Shown here: positions 52,698 through 61,887 of the stretch, piece after piece
How positions within the stretch are numbered: position 1 is the stretch's first letter
How the letters are laid out: every line of letters starts with the position of its first letter
Assembly: GCA_020851565.1 (NCBI GenBank)
Contig: JADZCN010000006.1
Span: forward strand, 1-64,000
Length of the DNA: 64,000 bases
Source of the DNA: Acidobacteriota bacterium
GTDB taxonomy: Bacteria > Acidobacteriota > Vicinamibacteria > Vicinamibacterales > UBA2999
Direction: 5' to 3'
Made by a program: the position numbers and the translations under genes
Notes under the pieces: model-generated
Databases searched by the model: none
What the model was told of the DNA's origin: nothing
Seen by the model: only the letters and a program-made list of their open reading frames with translations

Positions 52698-53967
52698 GCT
52701 CCCCTGCCGGGCCGGGCTTGGCTCCCACCGGCGCCGCCCCCTCGGCGGCAGCCGGCCTGGTCAGCCACGCATGGTCCGGCTCGAACACCCCATCGTGGTG
52801 ATCGATACCGGCGGTCCGCCCCTGCACCTCGAACCAGTCCGACGTCGCGCGGCTCATCCCGTTGGCGTCGCTGGCGTCAAGGAACCAGACCACGGCGTAG
52901 TACGAGCCGGGGAACAGTCGCGTGGCGTCGATGGTCACTGCCACCGTTCCGGTCCCACGGTCGAACCTCACGGGCACGCCGTCCTGGCTCGTGCGAAGCA
53001 CGAAGCACGACAGCCCGTCCGAGCGCATCATGCGGACCAGCACGTTGGCTTTCGGCACGTCGGTGTACGCGGTGTAGGAGATGCGCACCTGCACCGGCTC
53101 GGCGCTCGTGACCGCGCGCACCGGGCCGCCATCGCCGGCGAGCACCTCCACGCGTCCGATCTCGACGATGCCGTGATCGCCGGGCGAGCCCGCTTGCTGC
53201 TGCAGCTTTGCCAGGCGCCGCTGGTCGAGTACGCGATTGTAGTGATCGATCGTCTCGCCGGTGTCGCCGGCGTGCCGGATGGCACCGTCCTCGATGTAGA
53301 GGGCCTCCTGGCATACGGCCTTCACGAGGCCCATGTCGTGCGAGACGAAGAGCAGGCTCGTGCCGGCCGACCGCAGGTCCTGAATCCGCGCCACGCATCG
53401 CTGGCGGAAGGCCGCGTCGCCTACGGCCAGCACTTCGTCCACGAGCAGGACGTCGGGCTCGATGCAGGAGGCCACGGCGAATCCCAACCGCACCGTCATG
53501 CCCGACGAGTAGCGCTTGATCGGCGTGTCGATGAAGCGCTCGAGCTCGGCGAACGCGACGATCTCGTCGAAGCGCGCCCGCACCTCGTGCCGTGGCAGCC
53601 CCAGCAGCGTGGCATTGAGGAACACGTTCTCGCGGCCGGTCAGGTCGGGATGGAACCCGGCGCCGAGCTCGATGAGCGCGGCCAGGCGGCCGCTCGACTC
53701 CACCTCGCCGCTCGTGGGCTCGGTGATGCCGGCCAGGAGCTTGAGGATGGTCGACTTGCCGGCACCATTCGGGCCGAGGAGCCCGAGCGATCGGCCCGCT
53801 TCGAGCGAGAACGACACATCCCGGAGTGCCCAGTAGACGTCATCCGCTCCACGGCTGCCGTTCCACGCGTGGCGCAGGCTTCGCCACGCCGCCGCGGCCA
53901 CGCTCGTGCGCGTGAGACCGAGGTGGTACTTCTTCGAGACGTGCGAGAAGCGGACGGCGTGATCCAC
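52690..53967 (-). CDS. wzt: ABC exporter ATPase with carbohydrate-binding C-terminal domain
   Basis: The ATPase subunit, 425 residues. Nucleotide-binding domain 1-245: Walker A GPNGAGKST, signature YSSGMTVRLGF, Walker B VLLVDEVLAVGD, and switch His in FVSHD. Residues 290-425 are a Wzt-type beta-sandwich that in other systems binds the end of the glycan chain (SYTAYTDVPKANVLVRM, PGSYYAVVWFLDASD). GTG 53967 lies 23 bases after the stop of the upstream paralogue; no better start is available. Confidence 0.92.
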   Translation of the reverse strand: MDHAVRFSHVSKKYHLGLTRTSVAAAAWRSLRHAWNGSRGADDVYWALRDVSFSLEAGRSLGLLGPNGAGKSTILKLLAGITEPTSGEVESSGRLAALIELGAGFHPDLTGRENVFLNATLLGLPRHEVRARFDEIVAFAELERFIDTPIKRYSSGMTVRLGFAVASCIEPDVLLVDEVLAVGDAAFRQRCVARIQDLRSAGTSLLFVSHDMGLVKAVCQEALYIEDGAIRHAGDTGETIDHYNRVLDQRRLAKLQQQAGSPGDHGIVEIGRVEVLAGDGGPVRAVTSAEPVQVRISYTAYTDVPKANVLVRMMRSDGLSCFVLRTSQDGVPVRFDRGTGTVAVTIDATRLFPGSYYAVVWFLDASDANGMSRATSDWFEVQGRTAGIDHHDGVFEPDHAWLTRPAAAEGAAPVGAKPGPAGERG

Positions 53968-53990
53968 GATGCGGCTCGTTGATGTCCGGC

Positions 53991-55817
53991 TCAGGAGTCC
54001 AACAGGCGATACGCCAGCGCCTGCACGGACTGCAGGCGCCGGAGCGCGCGGTAATCCCTGGCGTCGGACGTCGCCCGATCGTACAGCGGCTGCAGCCACC
54101 TGGTGTCGAGCCAATCCGAGAGCTCTCGCTCGGCCTCCGGGATGGGCCATAACCCGGCGGGGCCTGCGGCCCTGAGCGCGTCGCAGTCCATGCGCGGGTC
54201 GGCGGCGGCGAACACCTTCAGGGGCCCCTTGTGCAACGACGCCGGTACCGCCGCGGCCATCCTCCGCTTCAGCAGGTAGCGGCCTGTGCGGAGCATCGGC
54301 TCGTCGTCGTATGTTCCGGGGATGGCGGCCACCTTCGGATAGAACCGGCGGAACACGTCGCGGAGAAGCGCCCGGTTGTCGCGCGCCCCTCTCGGGAGCG
54401 ACAGGCAGAAGCGGGCGTACGCGCGGTTCATGAACGGCGACGCCGAGCCGCGCCAGTAGTCGGCGAGCACGAGCTGGAACGCCGTGAACAGGCGGTTCCG
54501 GTTGCGGAGCCCGATGCCCAGGTCGTGCTTGAAGTAGACATCGCCTGACGCGGCCACCTCCTCGTCGATCGTCGTGGCCAGCTCGGCGAGCGCCTCGTCC
54601 ACCGGCACGCGCAGGACATCACGGAGCTCGTCGATCGTCCAGTGCCGGTACCATTCGCTGTACAGCTGCCCGAGCGACGCGATCACCTGCCGGGAGCCGC
54701 TCGTGCCGCTGAGGATGTCGTTGAGGAAGCCGGACGCCACCGGACGGCCGCTCACGGGGGCCACGGCATCGTAGAACGCCATCTGGTACATGCCGTGGAA
54801 ATGCATGGAGCTGCCGAACCACTCGGCCCACGGACGCGTGTAGGTCGCCAGGTAGGCGCGCCCCAGGTCAACGTGCGTCCAGGGCATGCCGAGCGTCCGT
54901 GCCACGGCGCGGCTCCCGATGACGTCCATCGTGTCGGATGAGCCCCAGGCGTACGCGGCGAGGTCCGCCTGGAGATCGGTCCCGATGCACGCGAGAAGCC
55001 GCGAATCGAGCCCACCGGAGAGCGGGAGCATCCACGCCGGCTCCGAGTGGAGTGTCGCTCGCACCGCAGCGGTGGCGAGCGCATGCATCTCGTCGACGAG
55101 ATCGTCCCACCTCGTCTCCCAGCGATCGCGGCTCGGCGATACGCTCCCGAGCGACCGGCTCCGGAAGGCCCCATCCCACCTGCTCACCGAGTCCGGCGGC
55201 AGCGTCCGCATACCGTTGAACAGCGTCCAATCCGCCAGCAGGTGGCCGTTCAGCAGGATGCAGAGGAGCGCGGCGTGCCGGATGTCCCCGCGGGTGTAGC
55301 CCATCGCGGCCACCACGGCCGGCTCGAGGGTGCCTGCGACGGTCCCAGGCGGTCCATCCGCGTGGAACACGGTGATCGCCCCCATCCAGTCGTTCCAGAT
55401 GGTCCAGCGCTCACCGTCCGCGCTGATGCGCAGCAGGACGACGCGCCCCTCCCAGGGCAGTTCGGCGTCGGCCTCCGCGTCCCCGTCCAGGAACGCCCTG
55501 GGCAGGTCGGTCCACGAGACCGTCCCGTGGGGCGCTCCCACCAGGGCCAGCAGCGAACCGTCCGGGCAGTGGTGCAACCGCGTCTCGAGCGCTCCGGGTC
55601 CCCACACGTCGAGTGTGGTCCGGCCCATCACGATCGCGTGAGCGCGCAGGTGGCCGAAACGCCCGAGGACACGTGCCTGGGCCTTGCGCGCGGCGACCAG
55701 GGCCCCGGGCGAGGAGCCGCGGTAGACCATGAAGCCGACGATGGCCCCCCGTGCGCGCATGGCCGTCGGGCCAGCTTCGCTCCCCGCCGGAATCACGTGC
55801 GGCGTCGACTCAGGCAT
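53991..55817 (-). CDS. Asparagine-synthetase-like protein 1, glutaminase-dead
   Basis: A 608-residue protein with the two-domain plan of asparagine synthetase B. The N-terminal Ntn half (about 20-215) has WNDWMGAITVFHAD but no Cys at the N-terminus, so it cannot hydrolyse glutamine by the usual route. The ATP-pyrophosphatase half has the PP loop LSGGLDSR near 265-272 and a downstream HVDLGRAYL block. Probably activates a carboxylate with ATP and uses ammonia or an amine; the target may be a sugar acid or glycan. Start overlaps the paralogue's stop by 8 bases. Confidence 0.85.
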   Translation of the reverse strand: MPESTPHVIPAGSEAGPTAMRARGAIVGFMVYRGSSPGALVAARKAQARVLGRFGHLRAHAIVMGRTTLDVWGPGALETRLHHCPDGSLLALVGAPHGTVSWTDLPRAFLDGDAEADAELPWEGRVVLLRISADGERWTIWNDWMGAITVFHADGPPGTVAGTLEPAVVAAMGYTRGDIRHAALLCILLNGHLLADWTLFNGMRTLPPDSVSRWDGAFRSRSLGSVSPSRDRWETRWDDLVDEMHALATAAVRATLHSEPAWMLPLSGGLDSRLLACIGTDLQADLAAYAWGSSDTMDVIGSRAVARTLGMPWTHVDLGRAYLATYTRPWAEWFGSSMHFHGMYQMAFYDAVAPVSGRPVASGFLNDILSGTSGSRQVIASLGQLYSEWYRHWTIDELRDVLRVPVDEALAELATTIDEEVAASGDVYFKHDLGIGLRNRNRLFTAFQLVLADYWRGSASPFMNRAYARFCLSLPRGARDNRALLRDVFRRFYPKVAAIPGTYDDEPMLRTGRYLLKRRMAAAVPASLHKGPLKVFAAADPRMDCDALRAAGPAGLWPIPEAERELSDWLDTRWLQPLYDRATSDARDYRALRRLQSVQALAYRLLDS

Positions 55818-57570
55818 CGATCAGTCGATAGGCCAGCGTCTGCACCGATTGCAGGCGGCGAAGCGCGCGATAGTCCTTGGCCGGCGAGACCGCGCGGTCG
55901 TACAGCGGCCCGAGTTGCTTCACGTCGAGCCATTCGGCCAGCGCGTGCTCGGCCTGCGGTATCGGCCACAGGGCGGCCGGCCCCGAGGCGCGCAGGGCGT
56001 CGCAGTCCATGCGGGGATGCACGCCCGAGAAGACGCTCAGCGGGCCCTTGCGCCAGGAACGAGGCAGCATCAGCGCAACGCGCCGGCTCACGAGGTAGCT
56101 CCCGGTCCGCAGCATCGGCTCCTGTCCGTACGTGCCGGGGATGGCCGCCACCGTCGGATAGAAGGTGCGGAACACCTCGCGCAACAGGCGGCGATCGTCC
56201 ACCGCCACGAGTGGCAGGGAGAAACAGAACCGGGCAAACGCCCTGTTCAGGAAGGGCACCGCGACGCCGCGCCAGTAATCCGCCAGCGTCACCTGGAACC
56301 CGGCGAACAGCGGGCAGCGGTTCCAGATCTCGATGGCCATGTCCTGCTGGAACCCGGCGCCACCCCTGGCCGACAGCTGGACCTCTATCTCGTGCGACAG
56401 CTCATCGAGCGCATCGTCGAGGGGAACGCACAGCAGGCGCCGCAACTCGTCAATCGTCCAATGGCCGTACCACTCGTCGTACAACTGGCCTCGCGCGGGC
56501 ACCGTCTCGCGCCCTCCGACGCCGCACAGCACGTCGTTCAGGAACCCCGAAACGACCGGGCGGGTATCCGACCGGGCCGATGCGTCATAGAAGGCCATCT
56601 GGTACATGCCGTGAACGTGCATCGTGCTCCCGAACCACTCAGCCCAGGGGCGCGTGAACCTGTCGAGATAGTCGGTGCCCAGATCGACGTGCGTCCACGG
56701 CAGGTCCAGCTTGCGCGCCACAGCGCGGCTGCACACGACGTCGATGGTGTCCGCGGATCCCCACGCGCACGTCCGAAGGTCGACGCCGAGACCACGGGCG
56801 ATGCAGGCGATGAGGCGGGAGTCGAGCCCGCCCGAGAGCGGCAGTGTCCATGCCGGCCCAGCGGCCAACGCCTGGGCCACGGCCCGCGTCTGCAGGGCGT
56901 GCATCTCCTCGACGAGGTCTACCCAGCGCGTCTCCCACCTGTCCGTGGTGGGAACGACGGTGTGCAGGATCCGCTGCCGGAAATCCTCGTCCCATGTCGA
57001 CACCGCATCGGGCAGCAGCGCCCGCATGTCGCGGTAGAACGTCCAGTCCGACAGCAGGTGGCCGTTGATCAGGATGCAGAGCAGCGAGGCGATCCGGATG
57101 TCATGCGGCGTGTAGCCCATGGCCGCGACGACGGCGGGCTCGAGCGTGCTGGCGACGAGGCCTTTCGGCCCCCGCGCATGGAACACGGGGATGGCACCCA
57201 GCCAGTCGTTGCAGAGGACCCATCGCTCGCCGTCCGCGCTGACGCGCAAAAGCAAAGCGCGGCCCTCCCACGGCAGGCCGTTCAGTGCGGCATCGTCGCC
57301 ATCGAGGAATGCGGGCGGCAGATCAGTCCAGGACACCGGAGGCTGCGGCCGCCCCACGAGCACGAGCCACGAGCCATCCGGCGCACGGTGCAGCCAGCGC
57401 TCGACCTCGCCCGCGCCCCAGATGTCGATCGTCGTCGAGCCCACGGTCAACGATCGCGTGGCGAGGTGCGGGAAGCGCGAGACGACGCGTGCCTGCGCGG
57501 TGCGCGCCGCACGGAAGGCTTCCTCCGAAGCGTGACGCCAGGCCGTGAAGCCGATGATGGCAGCCTGCAT
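55810..57570 (-). CDS. Asparagine-synthetase-like protein 2, glutaminase-dead
   Basis: A 586-residue paralogue of its neighbours. It starts MQAAIIGFTAW, with no Cys2, then has CNDWLGAIPVFHA in the Ntn-like half and the PP loop SGGLDSR at 246-252. Shared blocks include RPWAEWFGSTMHVHGMYQMA, SGFLNDVLCG and the C-terminal RALRRLQSVQTLAYRL. The start is one base after the stop of paralogue 3. It belongs to the central part of the glycan operon. Confidence 0.85.
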   Translation of the reverse strand: MQAAIIGFTAWRHASEEAFRAARTAQARVVSRFPHLATRSLTVGSTTIDIWGAGEVERWLHRAPDGSWLVLVGRPQPPVSWTDLPPAFLDGDDAALNGLPWEGRALLLRVSADGERWVLCNDWLGAIPVFHARGPKGLVASTLEPAVVAAMGYTPHDIRIASLLCILINGHLLSDWTFYRDMRALLPDAVSTWDEDFRQRILHTVVPTTDRWETRWVDLVEEMHALQTRAVAQALAAGPAWTLPLSGGLDSRLIACIARGLGVDLRTCAWGSADTIDVVCSRAVARKLDLPWTHVDLGTDYLDRFTRPWAEWFGSTMHVHGMYQMAFYDASARSDTRPVVSGFLNDVLCGVGGRETVPARGQLYDEWYGHWTIDELRRLLCVPLDDALDELSHEIEVQLSARGGAGFQQDMAIEIWNRCPLFAGFQVTLADYWRGVAVPFLNRAFARFCFSLPLVAVDDRRLLREVFRTFYPTVAAIPGTYGQEPMLRTGSYLVSRRVALMLPRSWRKGPLSVFSGVHPRMDCDALRASGPAALWPIPQAEHALAEWLDVKQLGPLYDRAVSPAKDYRALRRLQSVQTLAYRLIDA

Positions 57571-57571
57571 G

Positions 57572-59347
57572 TCAGGAGCCGATCAGGCGATACGCCAGCG
57601 TCTGCACCGACTGCAGGCGGCGAAGCGTGCGGTAATCCTTGTCGTCCGACACCGTCCGCTCGTACAGCGGCTGGATGTGGCTCACGTCCATCCAGTCCGA
57701 CAGCGCGCGCTCGGCCTCCGGAATGGGCCAGAGCCCGTCACGTCCCGCGTGCCGCAAGGCATCACAGTCCATCCGCGGGTCCACGGCGCCGAACATCTTG
57801 AACGGTCCGACTCGCCAGGCCGGTGGCAACGCCTCCGCGATGCGCCGGGCCAGCAGGTAGCGCCCCGTGCGCAGCAGCGGCTCATCCCCGTAGGTCCCCG
57901 GCACCGCAGCGACAGCCGGATAGCGCCGCTTGATGACCTCGCGCAGCAGCGCCTTCCCGTCCAGCGCCACCCGCGGGAGCGACAGCCAGAATCGTGCATA
58001 GGCGCGATTCATGAACGGCGTGGCTGCGCCCCTCCAGTAATCCGCGAGCGTGAGCTGGAAGCTCGTGAACAGCGGGCACCGGTTCCGGATCTCGAGCAGT
58101 GCGTCGCGCTGGTACTCCGCACCAGGTGGTTCGCGGAACTGCGCCTCGATCTCCGACTCCAGCTCCGCCAGCGCATCGTCCAGCGGAACCCGCATCACCG
58201 CCCGCAGTTCCTCGATCGTCCAGTGGCCGTACCACTCGTTGTACAGCTGGCCGCGTGCGGGCTCGATCTGCCGCCCCGAGCCCCCGCACAGCACGTCGTT
58301 GAGGAACCCCGAGGCGATCGGACGCGCGTCAAACGGCGCAACGGCGTCGTAGAACGCCATCTGATACATGCCGTGGACGTGCATCGAGCTGCCGAACCAC
58401 TCCGTCCAGGGCCGCGTCCACTTTGCCAGGTAGCCGGTCCCCAGGTCCACGTGCCGCCACGGCAGGTCCAGCGAGCGGGCCACCTGGCGGCTGCACACCA
58501 CGTCCACGGTGTCGGCGGCACCCCACGCGCAGGTCGTCACGTCCGCGCCGAGGTCGCGGCTCACTGAGGCGAGGAGTCGGGAGTCGAGCCCACCAGAGAG
58601 CGGCAGCATCCATGACGGCTCCGCGGCCAACGCACCCGCAATCGCACGCGTGGCGAGCGCATGCGCCTCGTCGACCAGGTCGTCCCAGCGCGACTCCCAG
58701 CGGTCTCGCGTGGGCCCAACGGTGCCGACGATGCGATGGCGATAGGCGGGATCCCACACGGCCACTGAATCGGCCGGAATCGTCCGCATGCTGCGGAAGA
58801 ACGTCCAGTCCGAGAGCAGGTGGCCGTTGATCAGGATGCAGAGGAGCGAGGCGAGTCTGATGTCGGCCGGGCCATATCCCGTGGCCGCGACAACCGCAGG
58901 CTCCAGCGTGCTCGCCACGCGGCCCGCTGCCCCACCCGCGTGAAAGACCGGGATGGCCCCCAGCCAGTCGTTCCAGAGCGTCCACTGCTCGCCGTCCGGA
59001 GCGATTCGGAGCAGAACGACGCGGCCCTCCCAGGGCAGCTCCACGTCTGCCGACGGGTTGCCCTCGAGGTACGCAGACGGCAGCTCGTCCCACGAAACGG
59101 GCGGCTGCGGTGCTCCGACGAGCACGAGCAGCGAGCCGTCAGCCGTCCGATGCAGGCACGCATCCGGCGCCCCCGGCCCCCAGATATCCAGTGTCGTCGC
59201 CCCGACGACAATCGAGCGGGTGGTCAGCCGGGCGAACCGGTCGGTCACGCGCCGCCGGGCCGCCCGCGCCGCCTCGACCGCACCGGACGAGGCCCCGTGC
59301 CAGGCCGTGAAACCGATGACGGCGCCACGCGCCGGCGCGTCGCTCAT
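57572..59347 (-). CDS. Asparagine-synthetase-like protein 3, glutaminase-dead
   Basis: A 591-residue paralogue. The N-terminus MSDAPARGAVIGFTAW lacks the glutaminase Cys; the Ntn-like half has WNDWLGAIPVFHAG; the PP loop LSGGLDSR is near 255-262. Closest by eye to paralogue 2. The start overlaps the GT2 stop (ATGA). Three such copies in tandem suggest either different acceptors or a multi-subunit enzyme. Confidence 0.85.
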   Translation of the reverse strand: MSDAPARGAVIGFTAWHGASSGAVEAARAARRRVTDRFARLTTRSIVVGATTLDIWGPGAPDACLHRTADGSLLVLVGAPQPPVSWDELPSAYLEGNPSADVELPWEGRVVLLRIAPDGEQWTLWNDWLGAIPVFHAGGAAGRVASTLEPAVVAATGYGPADIRLASLLCILINGHLLSDWTFFRSMRTIPADSVAVWDPAYRHRIVGTVGPTRDRWESRWDDLVDEAHALATRAIAGALAAEPSWMLPLSGGLDSRLLASVSRDLGADVTTCAWGAADTVDVVCSRQVARSLDLPWRHVDLGTGYLAKWTRPWTEWFGSSMHVHGMYQMAFYDAVAPFDARPIASGFLNDVLCGGSGRQIEPARGQLYNEWYGHWTIEELRAVMRVPLDDALAELESEIEAQFREPPGAEYQRDALLEIRNRCPLFTSFQLTLADYWRGAATPFMNRAYARFWLSLPRVALDGKALLREVIKRRYPAVAAVPGTYGDEPLLRTGRYLLARRIAEALPPAWRVGPFKMFGAVDPRMDCDALRHAGRDGLWPIPEAERALSDWMDVSHIQPLYERTVSDDKDYRTLRRLQSVQTLAYRLIGS

Positions 59348-60549
59348 GCCCCCGCGGCCCCGGCCCGCGCCGCGGCGCGTCCGGGCAGCCATCCCCGCAC
59401 GAACGACTTCACGAGGTCACCCACGACGAGCGTGTCGCCCCAGAGACGCGCGTCGCGCACCAGCGCCCTCGTAAGAAACCGCCGGCTCATCGCGTAGTGG
59501 CCTGCGTTGTACGCCACCAGTCCAAGTGCCTTGTACGCGGTGCCCGCGCCGCGCGCGCGCGTGCCCCGGTCTTCGAGGCTGCCGAGCACCGATTCGATGG
59601 CGTCCGTGAACGGGCGCACGTGCTCGGTCAACGGTGCGGCAGCCGCGCCCCGATACCCTACGGGCTGGCCCGCCAGGGCCAGGTCGTAGAAGAGGTCGAG
59701 ATCCTCCGCCAGGGTCGGGTCGATCTCGAGCGCCGTGCGCAGGAAACCGGCGGCCTTCGTCCAGTCCATCTGACGCTGCACCGTGGAGATGGCGCAGTAC
59801 CGGTACAGCCCGCCGAAGGCGCGCCGCTTCTCCGGGGGCCACGCCTCGCGCGGCTCGTCCCCAGCGCCGAATCGCTTCTCGATCACCGTGCGCGCCCAGC
59901 GCTGCATCGCCTGCGGATCCCCGGACAGGCTGGAGCCGTGCACGCGGTAGTCCACCAGGCATGCATCGTGGCCGACGATGGCGTGCTCCGGGAGCAGGCG
60001 CAGCCAGAGATCCCAGTCCTCGCACGACCTGAGGCCCGCATCGAAGAGCCCCGCGGCCATCACCACCTCCCGTCGCAGTACGACGGTGCTCGGGATGATG
60101 AAGTTCGCCCGCAGCAGCCGCTGGAAGAGCTCTCCCGCAGGCACTGGCGGGCCGCCCAGCACCTGCGGCAGCGGTGTGCCGCGCTCGTCCATGGTCTGCG
60201 CGCGGCAGTAGTACGCGGCCGCGCCCGGATTCGCATCCGCGACGCGCGTCATCTCCGCGCAGAACTGCGGGCGCCATCGGTCGTCGGCGTCGAGCAGCCC
60301 CACCAGCTCCCCTCCAGCCGCGCGGATACCGGTGTTTCGCGCGGCCGCCAGGCCCTGGTTCTCCTGATACAGATACCGCACGCGCTCGCCGTACGTGCGG
60401 ACCGCCGCTTCACACCCGTCGGTCGATCCATCGTCCACCACGATGATCTCGCCGGGCGGCTCGGTCTGGTCGAGCACGCTCTGAATCGCCCCGTCCAGGT
60501 AGCGGGTGTGGTTGAAGTCCGGGATGATGACGCTCAGGCGCGCAGCCAT
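59344..60549 (-). CDS. Glycosyltransferase family 2 with C-terminal extension
   Basis: A 401-residue GT2 enzyme: LSVIIPDFNHTRYLDGAIQ, IIVVDDGSTDG, NQGLAAARNTGIRAA and LLDADD (DxD). The acceptor part has GLRSCEDWDLWLRLLPEH. Residues 250-401 are helical, resembling the tail of the GT2 at 50419. It lies 6 bases from the upstream GT4 and overlaps the downstream paralogue gene. Confidence 0.9.
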   Translation of the reverse strand: MAARLSVIIPDFNHTRYLDGAIQSVLDQTEPPGEIIVVDDGSTDGCEAAVRTYGERVRYLYQENQGLAAARNTGIRAAGGELVGLLDADDRWRPQFCAEMTRVADANPGAAAYYCRAQTMDERGTPLPQVLGGPPVPAGELFQRLLRANFIIPSTVVLRREVVMAAGLFDAGLRSCEDWDLWLRLLPEHAIVGHDACLVDYRVHGSSLSGDPQAMQRWARTVIEKRFGAGDEPREAWPPEKRRAFGGLYRYCAISTVQRQMDWTKAAGFLRTALEIDPTLAEDLDLFYDLALAGQPVGYRGAAAAPLTEHVRPFTDAIESVLGSLEDRGTRARGAGTAYKALGLVAYNAGHYAMSRRFLTRALVRDARLWGDTLVVGDLVKSFVRGWLPGRAAARAGAAGA

Positions 60550-60555
60550 GGCGGA

Positions 60556-61887
60556 TCAGCGAAGGGATGCGTAGATGGCGCCGAGCTCGTCGGCGTTGGC
60601 CTGGACCGTCTTCACGGGAGGAATGCCCTTCCGCAGCTCGTCCACGATGGAGGGCTCACGCACGAGGCGCGCGAGATGGGTGGCCAGCATCGCGGCATCA
60701 CCCGGCTCGAAGAGAAAGCCGTTCACCCCATCTTTCACGGCCTCGGCCATGCCGCCGAGGTTGGTAGCGACGACTGGTGCGCCGGCGGCCAGGGCGTCCT
60801 GGATGACGAGCGGGAAGTCGTACCAGAGCGACGGCACCACGAGCACGTCGAACGTGGCCATGACCGACGCGCGCTCCTCACGCTGGAATGTGCCCATGAA
60901 CCGGACCGGAAGGCCGTGCGCCTGCTCGATCACCTGCTGCCCGTACTCCGGCGACTGGCGCACGCTGCCATAGACCACGAGCTCGATGCGAGACCGCAGG
61001 TCGTCGGGCACACGCCGCAGGGCGTCGAGCAGCACGTGCAGCCCCTTCGCCGGGATGATCTGCCCCACGAACCCGACGCGGAGGACGTCCGAGGCCGTGC
61101 GGCCCGCGAACGCCGAGAGCCACGACACGTCGTTGCCATAGGCCGAGACCTCGATGGGCGCGGTGACGCCGTTGGCCATGTAGGTCTGGCGGACGAACGG
61201 CGACGCGGTCAGCCTGACCTGCGGCCACTCGATAGCGCGCAGCAGGAAGGCCTTGCGCGCGTCCATGTCGCCAATCATCCCGCGCAGCCCCGGCTGGCGC
61301 GCCAGCACGGGCTGCCGTCCGACGGCCGTGAGCAGGCCCGCGACCGCGCGTTCCGGCAGCAGGGCGCTGGGCCACCGGTATGCCTTGCTCCCTCGTGACA
61401 GGCACTTCGTGCACTCCCAGGCGGTCGTCTGGCCGTCGCATGTCCGCATGTCGCTGCGCAGGAGTGTCATGCGGGGGCAGATGAACCAGAAGTCGGTCAG
61501 CGTGAGGACCAGCGGCAGGGCGCGCTCGCGCGTGACACGCAGCACGCTGGCCGAGAGGGTCTCGCACGACGTGACGTGGACGACGTCCGGCCGCCACTCG
61601 TCGAGCCAGCGGCCGTAGAGGCTCGCGGTGACGGGATTGTCGAACAGCCACGTGAACGGATCATCCCCCCGCGTCCAGTTCAGGTTCAGCCGGCGGACCG
61701 GGATCCCCTCGTAGGTGGAGTCCTCGTACCCGTTGAAGTACGCCTCGCCGTTGTCCCACGCGCCCACGCAGAGCACCTGCACGCTCTCGCCGCGGCCGTG
61801 GAACTCCCGGGCGATGGCCGCCGTGTAGGCCTCGGTGCCCGCCCAGCGATGCGGCGGGAATCCATTGGTGACGTAGAGCACCTTCAT
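60556..61887 (-). CDS. Glycosyltransferase family 4 with Cys cluster
   Basis: A 443-residue GT-B enzyme: MKVLYVTNGFPPHRWAGTE start, PDVVHVTSCETLS, RVGFVGQIIPAKGLHVLLDAL, and the EX7E-like region SLWYDFPLVIQDALAAG. A cysteine set in the middle (FICPRMTLL, TCDG, ECTKCLSRG) is typical of a subgroup of GT4 enzymes and may bind metal. ATG 61887 overlaps the upstream GT2 stop (ATGA). Confidence 0.92.
   Translation of the reverse strand: MKVLYVTNGFPPHRWAGTEAYTAAIAREFHGRGESVQVLCVGAWDNGEAYFNGYEDSTYEGIPVRRLNLNWTRGDDPFTWLFDNPVTASLYGRWLDEWRPDVVHVTSCETLSASVLRVTRERALPLVLTLTDFWFICPRMTLLRSDMRTCDGQTTAWECTKCLSRGSKAYRWPSALLPERAVAGLLTAVGRQPVLARQPGLRGMIGDMDARKAFLLRAIEWPQVRLTASPFVRQTYMANGVTAPIEVSAYGNDVSWLSAFAGRTASDVLRVGFVGQIIPAKGLHVLLDALRRVPDDLRSRIELVVYGSVRQSPEYGQQVIEQAHGLPVRFMGTFQREERASVMATFDVLVVPSLWYDFPLVIQDALAAGAPVVATNLGGMAEAVKDGVNGFLFEPGDAAMLATHLARLVREPSIVDELRKGIPPVKTVQANADELGAIYASLR

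Noticed and set aside
53991-59347. Lasso-peptide or beta-lactam type cluster based on the asparagine-synthetase homologues
   Set aside because: No precursor peptide, leader-binding RRE protein or transglutaminase-like protease is nearby; the surroundings are glycosyltransferases and a glycan exporter.
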